Shown here: positions 56,569 to 64,000 of the stretch, piece by piece
How the letters are laid out: every line of letters starts with the position of its first letter
Numbering within the stretch: position 1 is the stretch's first letter
Assembly: GCA_022592445.1 (NCBI GenBank)
Contig: JABYQR010000007.1
Coordinates: 248,001 to 312,000 of the forward strand
Origin: Cytidiella melzeri
Taxonomy: Eukaryota; Basidiomycota; Agaricomycetes; Polyporales; Irpicaceae
Length of the DNA: 64,000 nt
Reading direction: 5' to 3'
The notes under the pieces: model-generated
What the model was told of the DNA's origin: nothing
The model's input: only the letters and a program-made list of their open reading frames with translations
Databases searched by the model: none
Position numbers and translations under genes: made by a program

Positions 56569-56877
56569 AAATGATCAAGCAATGAGCTTTGCGATGTTCC
56601 CGTTATGTCACGAAAGAGGGCGGAGACGATAGTGGTCGTGTGTAAAGGACGTGGTGGTGGCTGTTTATCACAGCGCACTACATACATACTCGGCTTCGCC
56701 GGCCGGTACCAGATTGGAACCGTGCTCTCTGCTCTCTACTTACCACACCATCAAGTCCAACGACTTGTCAGCCTCTAAGCAGGGCACCAAGGCTCTAGCT
56801 GCTACCGGGATCATTTTAGCATTGGGCTTTGGAACACTATCTACACTTCTCTAACAATTAACAGCCACTACTTGAAC
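56569..56877. promoter_or_regulatory. Divergent promoter PPP4R2 / PAP2 phosphatase
   Basis: 309 bp between opposite-strand starts. No TATA box evident; an open frame on the plus strand has no support. Confidence 0.5.
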
Positions 56878-58313
56878 ATGGTTGCATTCTCAATTCCTAA
56901 GCTCGACGAAAAGAACCGGAGGCTGCTGTCCTCTTACGCAGTTGATTGGTGAGTGAGGTGCACTGTTGGCACAGGGAACAGCTAACCACGACGTGGTAGG
57001 TTCACGTCCATTGCCTTGAGGTAAGAAAGTTACCCTGCATTGGAACGCCATGGTGTGCTGAAAATCTGCAGCGCAACATTCTACTGTCTCGAACGGATAC
57101 CCGGCTTCAAACGACAGTTCTCGTTAGAAGACAAAACGTAAGCTTTATATCCCTACCAGAAGACTACGAGCGCTGACTGTGTCGAGACAGTATACAATTC
57201 CCGTACGTACCAGCTGCTCTACAAGTCGAACCTGACGTAACCTGACACCATTCAGATATGCCTCACACGAACGTGTTCCAGTATGTTCATGTATGCATCC
57301 GCAAGTCAATAAAAAGTCACCGGCATTTGCAGGATTGGGCTCTTACTATCGTCTGCTTTGTTGCACCTATGTCTCTACTGCTCGCCGTCAACTATTTGAC
57401 TCTGCGCTCGAAATGGGACTGTCACGTCAGCGTGCTAGGCCGTAAGTTCTACATCCTCCCAGTTTAACGTTGCGCTTACTGGCTTTTGCAGTTGTGGTCA
57501 GTCTAAGTCTCACCGCGGTAGTTACCGAGGTAACGAAGATCACAGTGGGCCGTCCCCGTCCGGGTATATTTTATATTTTTCCAGGTCCCACTACATATGC
57601 TCACATATATTCTCCTATAGATCTCATTTCACGCTGCGTTCCCAAGCCAGGTTCGACAGATCCGATCTGGGGTCTGTCCACTTTTGAAGTATGCACCGCG
57701 CAGTCCGACACATTCCAGTTTCATGACGGTTGGAGAAGTTTCCCGAGCGGCCATTCCAGTTGTAAGTATGCCGCTGTGTGTCGACTACGGCGAGCTAATA
57801 TTGGATGGGCTCAGTATCGTTCGCGGGGCTTGGGTTTCTCTCGTTCTATCTGGCGGGTAAGCTCCAACTGTTCAACAGGAAAGCGTACACGGTAGGTGGT
57901 GATCCCACCACTGTGTAGCATATTTTTACGATGATTGCAGGTCAAAGTATGGCTCGTTCTCACACCCCTTGTTGGTGCGACGCTCGTCGCTGTTTCTCGG
58001 ACAATGGACTACCGCCGTAAGTCTCTCCTAAAACCATTTGCAGCGGCCATATCCAGCGCTGACAAGCTATACAGATCACTGGCATGATGTGCTCGCAGGC
58101 TCAGCTCTAGGGCTTGTGCTGTCTTACCTGACATACCGCCAATACTTCCCACCTCTGCAATCGCACGAATGCGACGAGCCGTATCCGTCCCGTGTCAGAC
58201 TCGAGCAGACTATCCTTCCCACTCATAGCGACGACCAAAGTTTAGAGGTGTATCGGCCCAATGGGGCTGGGTATGGCCACGCTCCTTACCATGATACAGA
58301 GGAAGAGACTTGA
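56878..58313 (+). CDS. PAP2-type lipid phosphate phosphatase (DPP1/LPP1-like)
   Basis: Many small exons, including 57000-57020 (21 nt), 57191-57202 (12 nt) and 57256-57280 (25 nt). Start MVAFSIPKLDEKNRRLLSSY. Catalytic motifs of the PAP2 superfamily are complete: KITVGRPRP (KxxxxxxRP), SFPSGHSS (PSGH) and SRTMDYRHHWHDVLAGS (SRxxxxxHxxxD). Six membrane spans are expected, with TM stretches such as WALTIVCFVAPMSLLLAV and VWLVLTPLVGATLVAV. It removes phosphate from phosphatidate or diacylglycerol pyrophosphate, and possibly from long-chain-base phosphates. The hydrophilic C-terminus ends YHDTEEET. Substrate preference cannot be read from sequence. Confidence 0.9.
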
Positions 58314-58627
58314 ATTGAGGTGCAGGCTTGTCACGAGCCTAAGTTGAGGTGGGGCGGATTTCGTTGTGAAGGAGTTGATCTTCCAAGCTTTTATTGGCTA
58401 TATACATAAGTTTTTAAGACGATGTTCAAGTTATACTGACGCTGTCTTCAAGTTGATGACAAGCTGGCAAATTCAGCGCCTGACATACCATTGAGGAGAA
58501 ATACCATAACAAGGTATGTACTACAAGCAAGTACAAACAAAGGCTGTTGCAACTGTATAGCTCATAACTCTAATTTGTAACCGCCACCACAGTTCATCGT
58601 CCGTAGCCAAATTTCGCATCACTCGAC
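58314..58627. other. Intergenic region, promoter of RPS21
   Basis: 314 bp. No gene seen; presumably the PAP2 gene 3' UTR and the RPS21 promoter. Confidence 0.5.
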
Positions 58628-59076
58628 ATGGAGAACGATCAGGTATGCTTCCAATGCACCAGAGTACGGCGAGAGTAACGAGCTAACGCTCTGTTTCAAA
58701 ACTTCAGGGTGTCCTCGTTGACCTTTACGTCCCGCGCAAGTGCTCGGCGACCAGTGCGTGCTCCAGAACTGATATTGGGGTTGAAGCTGACGTGCAACGA
58801 ACCATCTTTTTCACAGACCGTCTCATTACTTCCAAAGACCACGCTTCTGTCCAGATCGCCGTCGCCGACGTCGACGCCAACGGCCGTGCTCTCTCTACCT
58901 CCACCACCTTTGCTCTCTCCGGCCAAGTCCGTGCCCAGGGCGAGAGCGACGATTCTCTAAACCGATTGGCGACGAAGGCAGGACGTGAGTTACTCGCCTT
59001 TGATTACAACAAATTTGTTCTGACTGTGGTCTGATCATTTGCAGTGCTTCGCAACGTCTGGTCATACCAAAAGTAA
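58628..59076 (+). CDS. RPS21: 40S ribosomal protein S21 (eS21)
   Basis: CDS join(58628..58642, 58708..58753, 58817..58984, 59045..59076), 86 residues, the normal eS21 length. The protein reads MENDQGVLVDLYVPRKCSAT, NRLITSKDHASVQIAVADVD, and ends LNRLATKAGLLRNVWSYQK. eS21 is a small-subunit protein needed for 18S rRNA 3'-end maturation. The first coding exon has only five codons, typical of fungal ribosomal-protein genes with an early first intron. All phases agree. Confidence 0.97.
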
Positions 59077-59810
59077 CCGCGTAAGACAACCGGAAGGGCT
59101 CTGGTTGTTCTCTGCATGTACTTGTCGCGTTCACAATCACGACTGCTATAGCATTTTCTTGCCACTTGATCTCTCGAGAATGCATAGCTGGATCAGTCTC
59201 AGCAGTGAGGCTTGGATGCGGGCGGTGATGTCTGTTTGCCTCAGCTCCTGCTACGACAGCACGGACGGATCGCCACCAACCTACCTACGTGTTGTGAGAC
59301 TGATGAATGTTACAAGGATAAGTATGGCGCCTCAGGTAGTTCCTATCTCATGCCGCTGTGTTCCTGGTAGGCAGCGCTGCTGACTCGGCTTGTTGCAGCT
59401 GCGCTTTGTGCGTTCCAAGCCAATCAAACTATATCATGCCATCCATGTCTGTTCTGCACATACCCTTTTTTTTGCTACGCACCGTCCACTGCGCTTTCCT
59501 CACTGCTGTTCGTACAGCACCTCTGAGCACACGATAGTGGACGCACGTATTTGTTAGATGTACGCCATGTTTGTCTTCTGCTATGGCGGGGTGCGGCAAG
59601 AGATGACCGCGATCACTACCAAATCTTTGACAAGTCGACAACTTTTCTTGACGATGACTCGAGTGATGTCAACTCTCGTCTCCCACAGCGACCATGCGGT
59701 TCATCTGGATCGGCACCGGGCGTATTGACTTGAGACCAATACCTTGATGATAACAGGACGGCCGAGCGTACAACCCGACTTGACTCAACTTCCTCACTCA
59801 AGCTTCCACC
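59077..59810. other. Intergenic region upstream of the ABC transporter
   Basis: About 730 bp. An open frame from the ATG at 59747 runs without a stop into the transporter's first membrane region and is an alternative start. Otherwise nothing was recognised. Confidence 0.45.
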
Positions 59811-62800
59811 ATGGATTACGGGTGGTGGTCCCAAGCAGTGTTAGCGAACGACTTTGTGGAGGTCAACTGGTTGCAATTGCAGCAACCTGTATCAAAAAGG
59901 CGCGTTCGAGTTGTAAGGGACGTTGTGTGTCAACTGAACGCGTCCCACTCTTCCGCAGGGTGTGGCAAGACGAGAGAATCTTTCCTGCATATGTCGCAGC
60001 AGCTTCGCTCCTTGCACTCATTCTTCAGGCAATATTGTCTTCAAATTGTGTTCAACGCGTGTTGTTGAAGCGTGGTGAAGTGTCGGAGGACGCGGTCGCA
60101 GAGCAAGGAACCTCTTGGCTCAGCAAGAAGGGAGGCCCCGTCATCTTCGTCTTCAAGCTTGTTCGCCTTCTAACCGTCATAACGCTTGCCATCCTCACTA
60201 CGGTCACTACGGTTCACGTCGGATGGTCATGGTACAGCGTCGCTAATGTGCTAGCTCTGGTAAGCGCCACTGGTGGTTCCTCTCTAGAAGCTCCGTTCAT
60301 AGTCGTAACATATTGCTCGCAGCTTTACGCGGTCGTTCTTGCTACCTCCAATGCCCTCACATCAGTCCGAACCTCCCGTACCCTCTCCTTCCATTTTTCA
60401 GTCGTTGTGCTGGCTGTATTCGCCTTGTACGCTTACCGTGACATCTGGCCCTTGATGACATTCACCCTTCGCCCGGCCGACGAGGCGGAAGGGCGAGTGT
60501 TATGGGTAAAGACTGCTCTGGCAACCCTTGCTGTTGTCCTTCCTTTGTTCGAGCCGTACCCGTACATCCCTGTCGATGCCACGGTAAACCACTTCTCATA
60601 CCAATGCACAGCCGTCGTCTGAATGTTGTGTCTAGGATCCTTTCCCCATAGCCAACCCTGAACAAACAGCGTCGGTGATCAGCTTCTGGCTATACTTCTT
60701 TCTGGATCCTATCATCTTCAAAGCCGCTCGTGTCGACCATCTCACACATGACCACTTTCCCCCCCTGGCGGACTACGACTCAGCGAAAAATTTGATAAAG
60801 CGCAGCTATCGAGTGAGTTCTCAACCAGCTAGTATTGGCTTTTAGTCGACTCAACTTGATCTACAGCATCTTGATACATTCTCCGGGGCAAAGAAGCGCC
60901 ACTTGTTCTGGGGTATCGTGGTCGTGTTCAGGCGTTCGTTATTCTTCCAAGCGATTTGCCTACTGCTCGTGGTGAGTTAATCAGAACGTGTATAAGCCCG
61001 AAAACTTCTTCGTCTTCTCATCGCAACGTGCTACAGGCAACGTCCATTATCGCAGGTCCGATTGGAACTAACAGGTTGTTGACGTGCGTATTTCCGTGTG
61101 GTTGAGGATCAACGTGCATCTCACCAGTTCTCACTGTACGCTAGCTACCTTGAAAATGAAGGGCAAGACGCTGTCGTCAAGCCTTGGGTCTGGATCATAG
61201 TCATTGCTCTGTCGCCCATGGGCTTCACAATTTTTTGGCAGCTGTACATTTACCTCTCGGTAGGAAACATCCTCAACTTTAAGTGCCTGTTTGTTGATTT
61301 CCCTCTAGACAGGATCCCTTGTGCGCACAGAGGCGATCATTACATCCCTCGTATTCGACCATGCGCTTCGTATCCGGTTGAAAGCTGAAGCGGACGAAAA
61401 GAGCAAACCAGCCGCCGCCGAAAGCGCTCCTTCCAGCACCCCGGGAAGCGACGCGAAGGGTTCGAACACTCCTGAGACCGGTTCGACTCATGAGGAGGAC
61501 GAAACAAACACTGTACATTCGCGAAGTGCTACCGCCGCTTCCACTGCCACCGCCGCAACGAGTGCGACCACAACGACTGTCGTTGCTCCTTCAGCTCCAG
61601 GCAAAGCTTCTGACGGCACAAAGTCCGCCGCGAAGGAACCTGAAGAGGATAAGAAGAGTAAGAAAGGAAATTTCATGGGCAAGGTTAACAATCTGGTTAC
61701 CAGTGATTTGGACAACATCACAAACGGACGTGATTTCCTGTTCCTTAGTAAGGAATAAGAGTAGTTTTGTTGTGGTCACTCAGCATGCTGATAAACTTCA
61801 CGTTGCATTTTTATGCAGTCATGTCCGCTCCGCTTCATCTTGCGCTTGGGATGTGCTTCCTCTATGTGGTTCTTGGCTGGAGGTGAGAATTTTCACTTGT
61901 TCTCAGCTCCGACATACACTGACTTCCTGTATTTCTTTTCCTAGTGCGTTCGTGGGCTTGGCAGTGATGGTTGGGCTGTGCCCAGTCCCCGCTTGGGTAG
62001 CTTCTTTGACTAGCGGAGTTCAAAAGAAGAAGATGAAGGCTACCGATGGTCGAGTTCAAAGCGTTACCGAAAGTAAAGCTTCCTTGGCATGATTGACAAG
62101 GTGCATGCTAAAATTAACCTTGTGTTGTAGTGATGAGCGTGCTTCGTATGGTTAAACTTTTTGGCTGGGAATCCCGTGTCAGCAACACAGTCGCCGAAAA
62201 GCGTGAAGAAGAATTGAACTGGATCTGGAAGCGCAAATTGCTCGGCATGGCTTCTACTATCGCCAAGTACGCTACGCTTCCTTTAGGAACAGGCTCGTGC
62301 TAACCAACACTTCGTCAAGCCACACTATACCGCTCGTACACATGGTTGTGACATACGCCTTCTATGTGAGTGCAGGTTCTCCATGAACGCAGGCAGCTTG
62401 TCTCATTGTCCGTAATCAGACCTTGGTGCAAAAGAAACCTCTGACTGGTACGCAAATGCGCAACTTGATTCAATGCATCCCAGTAACCATTTGAAAAGCC
62501 TCGATTGTGTTCTCTTCAATGACTGGTTAGCAGACTCCTACATAGCTTCAGTTCTAGTTGTTGACAATCATTATCCCATGTAGCATTCAACATGATCCGA
62601 ACGCAATTGTTCCGTATCTTTGGTATGTTGCCGATGATGATCCAAGGTGTGTACAAGCTTAGGCAGGTATGAATGCGACACAGCTGACATTTCTGTCATC
62701 ATAGCAAATGTCTCACTCGGGCGTGTTGCCGAGTTCCTGTACAACGTGCGTCTTCTCTGCTGCTTATACGTGCACATTTTGCTCGAACTTCTCTATGTTG

Positions 62801-64000
62801 CAGACTGAACTACTCGATACGTTCACCGAAAAATCCGCCGAGCAGACCATCATCGATTCTTCTGCTGACCACAAACACGACATAGGCTTCGGGAAGACGA
62901 CTTTCTCTTGGTCAAACGAGACGTCTGATGGCACGTTGACGCCATCTAGGCAATCGTTCCGTCTGCACATTGACGATGAATTGACCTTCAAGAAGGGATG
63001 CTTCAACCTTATCATTGGACCGACAGGTTCGGGAAAAACGTCCATGCTCATGGCTTTGCTGGGTGAAATGCATTACATACCCTCTGGCCCCGATTCGTGG
63101 GTGAATCTTCCTAGGGAAGGAGGTGTTGCGTACGCTGCCCAGGAGTCGTGGGTACAAAATGACACCATAAAGGTACGTAAGCGTTGGAAAGCGTCGAGGA
63201 GATCTTAACGGCATTGTTCTCAGGAAAATATCGTATTTGGTTCACCGTTTGACGAAGAGCGATACAAAAAGGGTGTGTGAGACCGCCATTGCGCGCTCCT
63301 GCTTGCTGACGCACTAGTGATAGTCATTCACCAATGCGGATTGACGCGCGACTTGAGCTTGTTCGAGGCTGGCGATGCTACCGAAGTTGGAGAAAAGGGT
63401 TTGACTCTGAGGCAGGTTAATTTGTACTTTCGTATGATCCAATGTTTCTGATCCGGGGTGTTACTGGTGAGTTCAGTGGTGGCCAGAAGGTAGAGAGCAT
63501 TTCATTCTATGATGTTACCTGGCACGCCGTGCTAACTAAACATATACAGGCTCGTGTCACTCTAGCAAGAGCGATATACTCCCGAGCCGAGGTTGTCCTT
63601 TTAGACGACGTGAGTCCCATAGCAGCTCGCCATGTCCATGCATGCTGACAATCGTACGTCCTAGGTTTTGGCAGCTTTGGTAGGTCATGTGTTCGGAATA
63701 CAGGGACTTGCTAGCTGATCGCGTTTTATAGGACGTCCATACCTCTCGCTGGATTGTCGACAAATGTTTCAAAGGCGACCTACTTCGCGGCCGCACGGTC
63801 TTGCTAGTGGTAAGTCCGCTTTCGCATGGTCAATTGAGAAGCACTCAAAACCTGTGTAGACGCATAATGTGGCTATGGCTGGTCCGCTTGCGGACTTTGT
63901 TGTTTCCCTCAATACTGACGGGCATATCATCAGCCAAGGATCGGTGTCGGATGCGATTGCCAAAGACTCAAAGTTGGTTGAAGAGATCAAGCACGAAAAG
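59811..64000 (+). CDS. ABCC-type ABC transporter (MRP/YBT1-like), truncated at right edge
   Basis: Start MDYGWWSQAVLANDFVEVNW, joined at a probable GC-AG intron (59900-59958) to RVWQDERIFPAYVAAASLLALILQAIL. An N-terminal TMD0-like set of helices follows. Then comes the first ABC transmembrane domain (VISFWLYFFLDPIIFKAAR, TEAIITSLVFDHALRIRLKAE) with a ~100-residue Ser/Thr/Ala-rich insert, IHxNLMSVLRMVKLFGWES-like coupling sequence, and nucleotide-binding domain 1. NBD1 shows Walker A GPTGSGKT, Q-loop AAQESWVQN, signature SGGQKARVTLARAIYS and Walker B VVLLDDV with ALDVHT. The window ends just after NBD1 (ISQGSVSDAIAKDSK); TMD2 and NBD2 lie outside. ABCC pumps export conjugates, bile-acid-like compounds or drugs at vacuole or plasma membrane. 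Confidence 0.9.
63412..63476 (+). other. Probable GC-AG intron splitting the ABC signature motif
   Basis: The donor reads CTGAG|GCAGGT and the acceptor GAGTTCAG|T, 65 nt. It gives EKGLTLSGGQKARV, the exact family sequence. The GT alternative (donor 63416, acceptor after 63470) gives LRQFSGGQK instead and uses a poor acceptor. Confidence 0.65.

Overview
The window is nuclear DNA of a filamentous fungus, most likely an Agaricomycete (Basidiomycota). Coding genes are broken by many 50-65 nt introns. The gene content fits: an alpha-1,3-glucan synthase, a SAM/RA-type STE11 kinase, a LAT amino-acid permease, a degenerate kinase-like gene and a Tad1/I-like LINE. No species call is attempted. All exon boundaries were read by eye from splice motifs, reading phase and family conservation.

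Layout. 0-5.6 kb is a transposon patch: the C-terminal end of a probable DNA transposase (left edge), then an apparently full-length non-LTR retrotransposon on the minus strand with ORF1 (zinc knuckles) and ORF2 (endonuclease, RT, RNase H). 5.9-11.6 kb holds a DUF4211 protein, TAF13 and a sphingoid-base kinase. 12.8-20.6 kb is one large alpha-1,3-glucan synthase gene, separated by a 2.4 kb divergent promoter region from a STE11-type MAPKKK (23-26.8 kb). TRM1 follows on the minus strand (27.1-29.5 kb).

30-33 kb is the most distinctive part: two tandem paralogous genes for 139-residue secreted, eight-cysteine proteins. They share promoter, intron positions, intron phases and two microexons (17 and 9 nt), and the remnant of a third repeat unit follows. 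Next come an ATX1 copper chaperone and a ferric reductase (33.6-37.7 kb), a plausible copper/iron pair, then an unrecognised small gene, a LAT amino-acid transporter and the exosome subunit MTR3.

43.8-59 kb is dense housekeeping DNA, mostly divergent pairs sharing short promoters: MTR3/NSRP1-like, kinase-like/RRM protein, GYP7/SNRNP27, eIF1/FYV7-like, PPP4R2/PAP2 phosphatase, then RPS21. Three of these genes (NSRP1-like, CYP33-type RRM, SNRNP27) act in or near pre-mRNA splicing. The window ends inside an ABCC-type ABC transporter.

Recurring oddities are very small exons, including an ATX1 exon whose only coding content is the ATG, three probable GC-AG introns, and several stop-free introns of a length divisible by three that leave the frame open if retained. 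No tRNA, rRNA or CRISPR was recognised.
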